Assembly (NCBI GenBank): GCA_018136815.1 | Contig: CM030931.1 | Location: forward strand, 9,807,072 to 9,871,071 | Source of the DNA: Isochrysis galbana | Lineage: Eukaryota; Haptophyta; Isochrysidales; Isochrysidaceae | Length of the DNA: 64,000 nucleotides | Direction: 5' to 3' | Part shown: piece by piece, positions 1-9,495 of the stretch | Numbering within the stretch: position 1 is the stretch's first letter | Layout of the letters: every line of letters begins with the position of its first letter | Position numbers and translations under genes: made by a program | The notes under the pieces: generated by a model | The model's input: only the letters and a program-made list of their open reading frames with translations | Database searches by the model: none | Told to the model about the DNA's origin: nothing

Positions 1-783
1 CGGGGTAGATGCATGCAGAAGAGGCGTACCAGAAGCGTTTGATCCCAGCAGCACGGCCGGCCTCAGCCATCTGAAGATCAGAATAAGGAGAAAGATTGCG
101 TCAAAGTTGAGAGAGCTTTGCTCTTCATGAATTTCAGAGAGGGCTCATGGAGATTCGAAATACTATCACCACTTGACGGGTGGCGCATTTGTGAAAGGCC
201 ATCGCATGAGCACCAAGGCTGCGTCCCACCCGATGCCCTAGTGATGGTGGTGATGGCGTGGGGTGCATGCCGGCAGACGACATTGGCGTGGGCGGCGGGG
301 GAGGGCTCACGTTGAAGCTGATCATGGTCGAGTTGTAAAGGATGCGTGAATGGTTGGACTGGATGAAGCCCATACCACCCATGTCAGCCTGTGTCGTACA
401 CGTGGATTGCGCCGTCAACTCCACCGGGAAGAGACTGCGAGAGATGCACGGTCTGCGCGTGCCAACCCCCCCTCCTGCAACCCTGCCACTCCGCCTGCCC
501 ACAGACCAGCACTTACCGCAAGGTTGAAGCACCACTCCATGCCCTCGCACGCCTGCTTGCAAGCGTCAGGGAAGCGCAGATCCAGGTTCAGAAACTCGTC
601 GCAGAACGTGCTCTGCTCCATGTACTCATTCTCCTTCCAGTCGACCGCACGCACGTAGTGGCCCTCTTCCTTGAGCCGCTTGGCCAGATGGGAGGCGATG
701 AATCCTCCGGCGCCGGTGACGCAGATCTTGAGGCGCGGGTAGTCCTTAGTAAACTTGGTGGTCTCAACCGGGGGGAGCACCAT
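1..783 (-). CDS. GME: GDP-mannose 3,5-epimerase, 5' part (three exons, runs off left edge)
   Basis: The product should convert GDP-D-mannose to GDP-L-galactose, a step of ascorbate and cell-wall polysaccharide synthesis in the cytosol. Exon 1 is 783-517 (89 aa), exon 2 388-311 (26 aa), exon 3 70-1 and beyond. All junctions are phase 0 with GTAAGT/CACAG and GTGAGC/TTCAG borders. Exon 1 holds the short-chain dehydrogenase nucleotide-binding motif GAGGFIASH (residues 24-32) and the acidic-tipped strand VRAVDWKENEYM. Exon 2 holds ADMGGMGFIQSNHS, which is diagnostic of the family. Exon 3 encodes GIKRFWYASSACIYP with the conserved SSACIYP around the catalytic region. The ATG at 783 is chosen because the family begins about 20 residues before the Gly-rich loop. 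The catalytic Tyr-x3-Lys lies outside the window. The gene diverges from the one at 1282. Confidence 0.93.
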
Positions 784-1281
784 CGGAGTCGGAGGGGGAA
801 GGAGAAGAGAGGGAAAGGGCGGAAAGTCGGCGCGGCCGAGGCGGAAGCGGGCAGTCCTCTGCGTGCGCGAGCTCCACGAGGCGGCGGCGGCGGGGGGGGG
901 GGGCACCTCTACTTTCTACGGTGGCGTCCCCCCCCCCCCCCCCCCCCCCCTTCGTCCCCCTTCGCAGGTCGGTTCGCGGAATCCTCAGAAAGGATAGCAA
1001 CAAGAAAAAAGAAAAAACAGAAGAGCCGTCTTCAACGAGTTTCCTGTGGCGCGAGCCGGCGGGTGGCTGCCAGTTACTAGCGCTCTGCTCTATTGTAGCT
1101 GATGAAGTCAGCAAGTTGACGAGGGGACAGAGGGGGAGAAACAGAAGAGGTGTGCGACGAGCCCGATGGTCCGACCAACCACTTCTTGTACGTCGGAGGA
1201 CAAGGGCAAGCCTCCTCTCCCTGCTTGCTGCTTGCAGCTCACACAGAATAAGACCTCCGCACCTTGCACACAGTGACACTC
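784..1281. other. Divergent intergenic region with homopolymer tracts
   Basis: This 500-bp stretch separates two divergently transcribed genes, so it should hold both promoters. It contains a G run near 890-903 and an uninterrupted C run of about 23 bases at 928-950. No TATA box or other named motif could be recognised. Confidence 0.5.
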
Positions 1282-2018
1282 ATGGGATGCAGCCAGTCCA
1301 AATCTGACGCCGTCTCCATCGATCAAGTCAGGATCAACAATAAACTGCCGAGGGTAAGGCTGCTCCCCAGGCCGTTGAAGACGATCTCGGCACCGTGCGT
1401 GAAGCTGATCCTGATCCCCTTCCCCTTCCAATTGTGTCCATCACAGGAGACGGAAGCGGTCTCAATCGTGGATTCCGTCGACGAATCAAGCCGCAATCAC
1501 TGCCATTCCGCTCAAGAAGCCGAGCCTGCCTCTTCATCGCTCGACCTGAACGTGCAAGGCACCACGCCAAACGTTCCGTCCGACGCTGGAAACGTCAGCG
1601 ATATCAACGGCGGTGAGAATTCGGCGATCAAACTAGGCGGCGGTGAGAGCGCCCGTGAATTCGGTGCCCTGAACGCCCAAGCTGCCCTCACATCGCGCGA
1701 CCTGAACGTGCAAGGCACCACGCCGAAAGTGCTGTCCGACGCTGGAAACGTCGGCGATATCAATGGCGGTGAGGATTCGGCGATCAAATCAGGCGGCGGT
1801 GAGAGTTCCCGTAAATCTGATGCCTTGAACACCAAGCTGCCCTCGCATCGCGCGACATGAACGTTCAAGGCATCACGCTGAACGTGCCGTCCGACGCCGG
1901 AAGTGTTGGCGATATCAACGGCGATGAGGATTCGGCGATCAAGTCGGGAGACGGTGAGAGCCCGCGTGCACGCAACGGATACGATTCAATGTGTGTTGGC
2001 ATGACGCCAATGTATTAG
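1282..2018 (+). CDS. N-acylation-motif protein with 52-residue repeats, frame broken in third repeat
   Basis: The ATG at 1282 is the first in this frame and gives an N-terminus MGCSQSKS, a classical myristoylation (Gly2) and palmitoylation (Cys3) signal, so membrane anchoring is expected. A 93-nt GT-AG intron at 1354-1446 is likely; it is a multiple of three and has no stop, so retention is also possible. From 1543 the DNA is a direct repeat of 156 nt (52 aa units containing DLNVQGTTP, SDAGNV, GDINGGE and SAIKSGGGES): copies at 1543, 1699 and 1854. Just before copy 3 one base is missing near 1831, so the frame stops at 1858-1860. Copy 3 is open in the next frame to TAG 2016-2018. No known domain is recognised. 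The shift may be a real mutation or a sequencing error. Confidence 0.6.
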
Positions 2019-2634
2019 GATTCTGATATGCGAAATGGCGTCATGGCCGTCCCGTCGCGCAGCTTCATTCTCAATGGTGTCAACATTGCTTCGGAGATCA
2101 GACAGAAAAGTTAGAAGGGGATTTTTTTTTCGCTTACGGCCAACATCGAGGCGGGGAGGGAGAAAGAAGGGAGGCAAAATGGCCTTGTCTTGCTTCTGGC
2201 GTTGGATCGAATGTGTGGCGGTTGCCGATTCGTGGGTGGGTCTCGTCAAATCATGCACCGGATTGTTGTGTAAAGGCAAATGGCGCCCGCTAAGAAATTT
2301 GTATAACGGTCAGCGCCGCTTGAGAGTGTGCGCCCCCTTAACCACAACAGCGACAACAACGCCGCATATTGTGCATTCGAAAGACCAAGGGATCGGAAAA
2401 AGAATTCGTACTGTCTTCACATGCCACATCCACCCGCTTTTTATATGCATGACATAGCGGCAATGGATTGACGAGCCGCGCTTGGCGAAAGTGGTAAGTG
2501 GCTCGCTATGGGCTATGGGCTACGGGGCGCCACTGCATTGCCGCACACCACCAAATAAGAGAGACGAGAAGGGGGAGAAAATACTTGCAAATCTGTTGTA
2601 GGCGACAGATGGCAAGGCAGCAGAAAAAGAACCT
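2019..2634. other. Intergenic, no recognisable feature
   Basis: Tail-to-tail space between the repeat protein and the GH5 gene. Short open frames on both strands look like chance; no repeat or RNA gene is apparent. Confidence 0.5.
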
Positions 2635-5307
2635 CTAGATTGTCGAGCTATATTTAGCGGGGTTATGAACGGCCAGCTGCATCTCCATAGAAGCAGCGTG
2701 TCGTCTCTCCAAATCCATTAGCCGAATCCGTGTCCATTCTAAGTCGCCCAAAAGTATCTTCTCAGCGTTAGTCATGTCCGGCACGGCCTTGTTCGTCCCT
2801 TGTACGGTCCGTTCTCCCCAATATTTCGATGCAGCGAACCATGACAGCTTGCCTTGCCGCCAGAGTTGATGGCCATCATGTGATCGGTCGACAACCGACC
2901 AGGTTTGAGCTGTCTGAACGACGGTGCCGACAGATCGGCCGCAAAGCACTTTGCCCGCACATCGACAACGGTATTTCAGACATGGGAGCCACGTGCAGCA
3001 CGTGCAAACGGCAGTCAAGCCAGCGATTAGCAAAAGGATGATGCCTCCAAAGGAAAGATCCGGACAGCGCACGCTGTTCACGGTCAAATCGGCAGTTACA
3101 GTGGTATGAAAGAGGGGCATTGATGCAGACGGTTGCCGTCCAGGCGGGGAAGCACTGGAAAGAACGATTGAGGGGCAGCAGCACATGAATGGGCTTCCAT
3201 CTGGATGCACATTGGTCGTGGATTCCAGGAACACTTTCCAAGCGGAGCTGTTCGTCAATGCACCGGCGCAGAGGGAGGGATGCAACCAGCCACAACCATG
3301 AGCAGCGACGTATGAGGCGCACGTGTTTGGTGGCGCCAGCAGAGGGGTGGGCGGAGATGGTGGCGGCAATGGCGGTTGAGCGGACACGGGAGGCACAGGA
3401 GCCCCACTGGCTTCGCCACAGTAATCGTCGATATTGCCGGCTCCGGACCTCAATGGCATGTGGTGGCCAAGGTGCGGCGTGTCGCTGTTTATTGTGGCGT
3501 TCGACGTCGAATCGAGGCTCCTCGCCGCATCCACCGCCTTGATCAAGTCCCACTGAGGCGATGAGCCGATGGGCGCCCCCGTCTCGCTACGCATGGCGAG
3601 CGGAGCGTGTGGATCCATCTTCAAGTTCCAAAAAAACCAGCCGAGGCTCGCTTTGAATGCGGTCAGCTGCGCGTCCGCATATGCTTGCGTGACCTTCTTC
3701 GCCTCCAAGTCGATGGCGAGCGACCACTCTCCGATGATGATCGGGTGATGATAGGCATGGGCCATGCAGCGGCAGTGGAAGTTGTGGGCCGCTCGAAGGA
3801 TCGTCGCGTCCGACGTGCTGGCGGTGAAGCCCTCAAATGCCGTGTATAGATGCATGTCGAGAATTACGTTGTGGTACTCGGGCTCGCGCAGTTGAGACGC
3901 CCACGCCCAATAGTCCCACCAATAGAGCACATTGAACACAACCTTGACCGAGTCTGACACACCACGCACAATTTGATAGGCGTCCTCGTAATATGCGCGC
4001 AAGTGATGTCGCATAGCCTTTTCGGTGGGCCCGTCCATATCGCCCGGTTCGTTGAGCAGCTCGACGCCCCACAGCGCATGTGAGCGCCCATAACGCGCCA
4101 TGAGGCGACGGATAACGTCCAGACTGGCCCGATACGAGTGCTTGTGCCAGTCAGCGTCGCGCAAGATGTGGCAGCCCGAGTGGTCTTTGCCATTCTGCGA
4201 GCCGGGCCCCCCATGCAGGTCGAGGAGAACTCGCATCCCCCTGCTCTCAGCCCACTCGAAGACGCGGTCGATGGTGGCCAGCGAGACGTTGGGGTCGGTC
4301 GGTGGCAGCGGTTGCCATGCGAGCGAGTCACCGACTTCGCCGAGCTCCTCGTATGTAAGGACGTTCCACCATCCGAGCGGCACCCTCACCGTGTTTATTC
4401 CATGATCAACCATCCAGTCGAAGTGACACTCGCGAATCCAGCCGCGATCTGGGTCCAGGTGCCCGCGGAGCTTCGACTCGGCGAGGGCTGCGTCGCGAGC
4501 CACCTCCTCGCAGAGCGAGTGCTCCATGAGCACCGTCCAGCCAGGTTCGGGCACGAACCAGGAGCCAAGATTCACGCCAATGATGCTTTCGATGGGCTCA
4601 ATCACGAAGAGGTCTGCGCCGCCGCCGTCGGCGACAAGCACGCCGTCGTCCCGCCGCCGGATGTAATGGCCGCTTGCCGAAGACTGCAAGAGCGCGGTCC
4701 CAGGCGGGTGCACCCCGCTTGCCGGCACGATTGTGAAGGCCATTGCCCACGCACCTGGGTCAGTATCAGTGAACGAGCTCCAGTCAAAGGGCCGCGCGGT
4801 AGACCACCTGGTGGAGGACCACCTGGTGGAGATAACGCCGTTGGCGCCGACGGTGACGAATCCTGCATCACCGCTCCGGCTCAGAATCTCCCAGGCGCCA
4901 CCCACTGTGAGGAACATCTCAAAGGTGCCTCCGTGCGCCCAGTGCACGCTCCGATCAGCGAGCAACGTCCCGGCTCCCTCGGGATCGCCCCCGGTGGCGA
5001 CGCGGCAGTAGCGGCTGGTAGCGGCGTGCCGGAACGCCACCTTCCTTCCCACCGAGTCGCGTGGCTCTCCCGGCCTCACAAAGGGCCACTGCCGTGAGGC
5101 AAGCGCATGGCGCGCATCGGTTACGAGCAGCGAGAGTGAGCGAGGCGTCTGTGCGGCACGGAAGATGAGGGAAAGGCCGGTGAGGCTGAGCACGAGCACG
5201 AGCGCGGCGGCGAGCCAGCTGCATCGCTGGTGAGGTGAGCCACAGATCAATGAGAGCGCAGAGCGGCTGAGAGACAGCCGCGGCTCATGGCGAGAGCTGT
5301 GGAGCAT
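2635..5307 (-). CDS. Membrane-anchored GH5 exo-beta-1,3-glucanase-like protein with beta-trefoil domain
   Basis: A single-exon 890-residue protein. Residues 29-50 form a signal anchor. Residues 88-235 look like a fascin-type beta-trefoil (AFRHAATSRYCRV at the start), a possible carbohydrate-binding module. Residues 243-600 are a glycoside hydrolase family 5 barrel: VNLGSWFVPEP (245-255), RVPLGWW (308-314), DLHGGPGSQNG (363-373), acid/base Glu420 in LLNEPG, HLY (486-488) and nucleophile Glu527 in IIGEWS. The layout follows fungal exo-1,3-beta-glucanases, so beta-glucan such as laminarin or chrysolaminarin is the likely substrate. A Pro-rich linker and a Cys-rich stretch (663-711) lead to a second transmembrane segment (about 753-772), and a basic 100-residue tail follows. 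With both membrane segments the catalytic domain would face outside or the vesicle lumen. All catalytic residues are present. Confidence 0.9.
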   Translation of the reverse strand: MLHSSRHEPRLSLSRSALSLICGSPHQRCSWLAAALVLVLSLTGLSLIFRAAQTPRSLSLLVTDARHALASRQWPFVRPGEPRDSVGRKVAFRHAATSRYCRVATGGDPEGAGTLLADRSVHWAHGGTFEMFLTVGGAWEILSRSGDAGFVTVGANGVISTRWSSTRWSTARPFDWSSFTDTDPGAWAMAFTIVPASGVHPPGTALLQSSASGHYIRRRDDGVLVADGGGADLFVIEPIESIIGVNLGSWFVPEPGWTVLMEHSLCEEVARDAALAESKLRGHLDPDRGWIRECHFDWMVDHGINTVRVPLGWWNVLTYEELGEVGDSLAWQPLPPTDPNVSLATIDRVFEWAESRGMRVLLDLHGGPGSQNGKDHSGCHILRDADWHKHSYRASLDVIRRLMARYGRSHALWGVELLNEPGDMDGPTEKAMRHHLRAYYEDAYQIVRGVSDSVKVVFNVLYWWDYWAWASQLREPEYHNVILDMHLYTAFEGFTASTSDATILRAAHNFHCRCMAHAYHHPIIIGEWSLAIDLEAKKVTQAYADAQLTAFKASLGWFFWNLKMDPHAPLAMRSETGAPIGSSPQWDLIKAVDAARSLDSTSNATINSDTPHLGHHMPLRSGAGNIDDYCGEASGAPVPPVSAQPPLPPPSPPTPLLAPPNTCASYVAAHGCGWLHPSLCAGALTNSSAWKVFLESTTNVHPDGSPFMCCCPSIVLSSASPPGRQPSASMPLFHTTVTADLTVNSVRCPDLSFGGIILLLIAGLTAVCTCCTWLPCLKYRCRCAGKVLCGRSVGTVVQTAQTWSVVDRSHDGHQLWRQGKLSWFAASKYWGERTVQGTNKAVPDMTNAEKILLGDLEWTRIRLMDLERRHAASMEMQLAVHNPAKYSSTI

Positions 5308-5384
5308 CCAATCGGTGTACGGCGCCCGTGCGCGGCGGGAAGCAGCAATCCCCGAGCGGCTGTGCAGCTACGGATCGTTCTCCT

Positions 5385-5640
5385 TCCGCTCTACCTCTCT
5401 CTCCCTCTTCCTCCCTCCTTCTCCCTCTCTCCCTCCCTCCCTCCCTCTCCCCCCTCTCTCTCGCTCTCTCTCGCTCTCCCTCTCCCTCTCCGTCTCTCTT
5501 TTCTCTACTCTGCCAGCTAAAACCTCTCCTCCACCAACGACTCTCCTGTTCTCCTTCTCCTTACCCTGTTGTGCTTCCTCTCCCTCTCTCCCTCTCTGCT
5601 GTCCCTCCTCCGGCTCCCTCCTTTTCATACCCTCCCCCCC
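5385..5640. repeat. CT-rich low-complexity tract
   Basis: Imperfect (CT)n, (CCCT)n and (TCTC)n runs fill most of the space between the divergent GH5 gene and the gene at 6175. C runs follow near 5910-5940. The open frames over this tract encode only Ser/Leu/Pro and are not genes. Confidence 0.9.
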
Positions 5641-6174
5641 CCTTCCCATTCTCCTCTTGCCGCGAGACGGTGGCTCTCAGGCAAGCGCGCGGTCGCGGTC
5701 CTCCAATGCTCTCACCTCCTTGTTCCTCAGCGAGGGAGTGGAGAGAGAGGGGGGGCCTCCAATAGTGTGAATGAGAAAAGCGATGCCGATGAAGAATCAG
5801 AAATATATTCGCTTGTAGTAGTAGTTCAGGGGGGTAGGACGCACGCGAGTCGCGGCGTAACTTGGTTAGAGTGAAGGGGGCAAAATGTTAGAAATCCGCC
5901 GCCGTTCGCCCCCCCCCCCACCTCCCGCTCGCTCCCCCCCCTCCCCGTCCCAGGCAGTCCGTCCTCCTCCCCCCAGTCTATCTCCACATTTCTACTCAAA
6001 GAGCGAAGAAGCGCGAGAAAGAGAGGCGTCCCCCCGCCGCTCCCCCTCTCTCGCGGGCAAACCGCTGTGAGGGTCGGCCGTCGGTCGCTTCTCCCCTGTG
6101 AAACGCTCCGTCCTCTTGTAACCGCCGCCCCTCAGCGCCAGGCGCGCCTCGGCCGAACGTCTTGCTCACCGCCC

Positions 6175-7104
6175 ATGGCGACAGCAACCCACCGGCGTCC
6201 CCGCTCGGCGCACGCGACGATTGGCGCGTCGGCGAGGCCGGCCGGCGTGCCCGGGATGATGCAGATGACTGGGCCTCCGGTGTTCGACTCTCCGTCCTCA
6301 GCGAAGCACCATGAGCACGCGCTGCGCTCGACGCTCCCATACCACGACATCACCTCAGCGGGGTGGCAGCCAAAGGAGGCAGCCACTAAGCCGACGGCGG
6401 ATATGGTCGGTGCCGGCTACATCTCACACGGCTCGATCGACAACACCTACCTCGTCGCCCCCTTGAAGAATGCATGGGGCAAGTCGAGGGCGCTCATGCG
6501 GAACGAGCACCGCGTGACTCCATACAAGCAAGCTACGGATCTCCTTGTTGTAGCGAAGGGATACGAGAACCCCCCTCCCCACCAAACGTTGGATCACATA
6601 AAAACGGTGCGGGCTGCAGGATCTCGATCCTCGTGTGCATGCCCGCGGCAGACGCGCACGAGTCGGCAGTGTCTGGGCGATGGCTGAGCCTTCAGCCCTA
6701 TTGTGTATGCATCATCACCATGTACTCACCAATTTAGCGTCCCATTGCTTTCCTTTTAGGTATTGGAGCCGTATTCTCCTCCAGTTCCACTTTTTCACCA
6801 GATGGATCCACTCCGCCTCGAGGGTGGTTTCGTGCGAGGTCCAAACATGAGTCCCGGTGCGGCTCCTTCCCCGCGGTCTGTCATGAGGACACGGGAGTAC
6901 CTACGCGAATCAATGAAATCATTGCCGTCAAATCACAAGGAGGCAAAGATGAAATACGAAGAATATCTTGCAAGCACATCGGCGCTCCCCGTGTCCAGGA
7001 CGTACAGAAGTTTCTCTGCGAGACCTGTAAGTGCCCAGCCTCGTTGGTGCCGAGTACCAGCAGGGTTGCCTGGCGGCTTGTCGCTCAACATCACAACCGA
7101 GTAA
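6175..7104 (+). CDS. Unrecognised two-exon protein
   Basis: Exon 1 runs from the ATG at 6175 to 6606 (144 codons) and ends ACG/GTGCGG. A pyrimidine-rich acceptor TCCTTTTAG ends at 6759, and exon 2 starts at 6760 in the same phase, continuing PYSPPVPLFHQMDPLRLEGG. Exon 2 either reads to the stop at 7102-7104 or is cut at a good donor GTAAGT at 7027, followed by a third exon that cannot be placed confidently. The product is soluble, rich in Pro, His and Tyr, without signal peptide or coiled coil. The spaced short hydrophobic and aromatic clusters resemble small ciliary or microtubule-lattice proteins, but this is only an impression; no family is recognised. Confidence 0.6.
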
Positions 7105-7890
7105 ACAGTAAACACCTCACGGACGTCGAAGGAGTTCACCATGCTGTGACGAGTAGGTTGCGGGTGGTATCCCTCGCACGCGCACGTCCTTTGACACTCA
7201 ACATATGGGAACTCAGTTCATTTCGTTCACCCAGTTCATGAACATTCATTCATCCATTCATTTTCAAAGCTCAAGATGATGTCAAGCTTGCATACGAATC
7301 CATTTGTGGGATCGTTGCTGTCGTCGATGCGTCGCAATGGATCGCTACATCGTAGCGTGTGTGTACAGCGTCAGGCGCTACACTTTACCAAAAGCGATGG
7401 CCGTCCTGGCTTGCAACAGAGAACGATAGCGTCATGCAGCCCCTCCTCAAAAAATCAGGATTGTTGCCCTAGCTCTAGTCTAGTTATGTCATGCCAATGC
7501 ATGATGCATGCATCGAACGCTTTTGTTAAGACATTAACCATCAGCCCACGTTCAATCTCATGAATGAGAGAGGAGTCAACTATGTTTATACTTAGTTTAC
7601 AATGGGGAGGCGCCTCCAATCTTGGTCTAGGCTGACTAGACTGGGAATGGGACAACCATGGCTGCAAAAAAAACATCATAATCTTCTTACCGCGAAGGCG
7701 GCTCTGGACCCAATACTTTCACGCAAGCGTTCTACACAAGTATCGTTTAACCGATAGGGAACGTACTAACTTTATAGTTGGTTGCGATTCAACTAAGTTT
7801 ATACTTAGTTCGCCCATTGGCAATGGCCATTGGGGGGCACGAGCCCCTCCCTGGGCTGCAGGCTACAGGTCGACAACAAACCCTCACCCC
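7105..7890. repeat. Gene-poor region with MITE-type terminal hairpins
   Basis: No convincing gene. At 7582-7605 and 7766-7815 lie copies of the terminal motif found through the window: AACTAAGTTTATACTTAGTT (8-bp arms around TTAT) and its variant ACTTTATAGTTGGTTGCGA. The second is followed by the CCCATTGG...GGGGGGCACGAGCCCC segment that also follows this motif at 35680 and precedes it at 59370. Confidence 0.6.
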
Positions 7891-8089
7891 GGCTCGCCAC
7901 CCCAAACATTCACCAACGATATTCACAGTAACAGAGCGGGAACATACATTAAACGAACCCCCCTCTGATGAGCAGAGACGCAGAGACAGGAGTGCGCCCA
8001 CCAGAAAAGAGGAGAGAGCGAGGGGGAGAGAAGGGGAACGAGGACTCGAGGGTCAAAACACAATTCGGACTCCAGGGGGGGGGAAACTG

Positions 8090-8345
8090 CGGAAGAGGGA
8101 GGGAGCTGCGGAGGGGGGGGGGGGGGGACTGCAGGAGGGGGAACTGCGGGGGGGGGGGGGGAACTGCAGGGGGGGGAACTGCATTTCTTACCTTAAACGA
8201 GTGGACAATTACCGTAACGGTAAAAATAAAACTCAAATCCTCGAATTTCGAGACGAAAATCGGCTGCCCAGGACTTGAGCCCAGGGAGAATCCGAATCTG
8301 CACGCCTCGCGCGACCGCGACGAACATGGAAGACGGTATATAACG
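8090..8345 (+). pseudogene. LINE 5'/ORF1-region fragment
   Basis: Bases 8190-8330 match, in the opposite orientation, the segment 50360-50190: TACCTTAAACGAG, then AATTTCGAGACNAAAATC, then GGACTTGAGNCCAGGG and GAATCCGAATCTG in the same order and spacing. At 50 kb this segment precedes a LINE ORF1-like frame, so the copy here is a detached 5' fragment. G-homopolymers at 8110-8175 precede it. Confidence 0.55.
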
Positions 8346-8880
8346 AAGAAGGCTCGGACTCATGCCGAGATATTCATGCCCAAAGGCTTGAATACAACAC
8401 TGACTTCTTCCGAGGGCCGCAGGCCGCCAAAAATAACGACAACCAGCTCATCTCCGAGCCTCTCTTCAACACGGCCGATGAGTTTGCCGCCAAAGCGCCG
8501 GCATCATGTGGCTCCGAGTACCTCCTATATACCCACGAACCTATCACGATCCCGGCCTATCATCGGGCAACGTTTCACGTCCGAATTCCGCTAGCTCTTC
8601 GAGAACACGAGGACTGCGCCATGCTCGTGGACCGACTCCCTACGCGTGAAACGATCGATAGCTCTCCTCTCGTCATTCCTCAAGCAGAGAGGCCGAACTC
8701 CGATCGATCACACCATCGCGATTGCAGTGGTCAACACTGACGCCAAACCACTACACCTTCCGTCGTTCCATCCTCCATCCTGTAGCTTCGCTAAGGCTAC
8801 AGGTTCGATTCAAAATTCACGCTGGAACTTATCGCCGCGTCGGTGGCAGGTGCACCCCGCTCCCTCCCACCACACCCACA
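8345..8880 (+). pseudogene. Possible Ty3-type pol remnant (region between protease and reverse transcriptase)
   Basis: One frame (about 8382-8700) reads EYLLYTHEPITIPAYHRATF and continues with Leu/Arg-rich text to SSPLVIPQAE. After a shift of one base near 8695 the next frame reads RTPIDHTIAIAVVNTDAKPL. The order of an ITIP-type strand, a variable linker and a V-x-N-T-x-x-x-P-L strand is typical of the segment following the protease in Ty3-like polyproteins. The piece lacks catalytic motifs, so the call is tentative. Confidence 0.3.
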
Positions 8881-8892
8881 GCTTGGGCCCTT

Positions 8893-9025
8893 ATAAGTAG
8901 AGCACAAGGGGGAGATGCCGCAAGGCGGGAAGTGAGGGAAGTGGTGGGGGGGGGCGGGGGGGCGTGGCTACAGAGTGACATCGCAATGCCGCGCGCGAGG
9001 CGAGGACATTAAAAATGTTTTATTT
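8893..9025 (+). repeat. Dispersed repeat unit (TAGAGCACAAGGGG family)
   Basis: TAGAGCACAAGGGGGAGATGC followed by CGCAAGGCGGGAAGTGAGG, ending in GAGGACATTAAAAATG. Related copies are at 18981-19100 (plus) and 36418-36475 (minus). It carries no coding potential and looks like a non-autonomous element fragment. Confidence 0.65.
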
Positions 9026-9495
9026 TCCTCGTCACCAACACCAACCACACAGCCAGCCGCCATTACGCATTACGCCCTCCCCACATCAAGATTTTTGCTT
9101 ATGCGCGGGGGGGGGGGAGATACCACGCTCATTTAATTGAAAGACATTGTCATAGGTTCGCATGGTCACCGCAACTCTGCTAGCCGACGGTGGCGTTACT
9201 GTGGCGCATAGGTGAGATGTGAACAAATGAGAGCACGAGCACACTTGGCGCAATAAAGAAGACACTGCGCGCACTAGCAGCCCGGAAGGAAAGTGCAAAG
9301 GTACAATACAAAATCCACAGTCATCCTCTGAAAACGGAGTGTTTCACTCGACAGGCACATGGGGGGGGGGGGAGATCGGTGATACTCGTCAATCGTATGA
9401 TCAGACGTTTACGATGGGCGGTAACGACGTGCGCTGCGGGTTGGGACGATGCTTGAAGTATGATCAGCGATTTGTGGATCCTTGAGCTGCCACTC

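Noticed and set aside
4138-5097. 319-codon plus frame opposite the GH5 gene
   Set aside because: Antisense shadow of a strongly supported glycoside hydrolase.
7027-7563. Third exon for the gene at 6175 (starting near 7270 or 7276)
   Set aside because: The donor at 7027 is good, but no acceptor gives convincing protein text; left as a possibility only.
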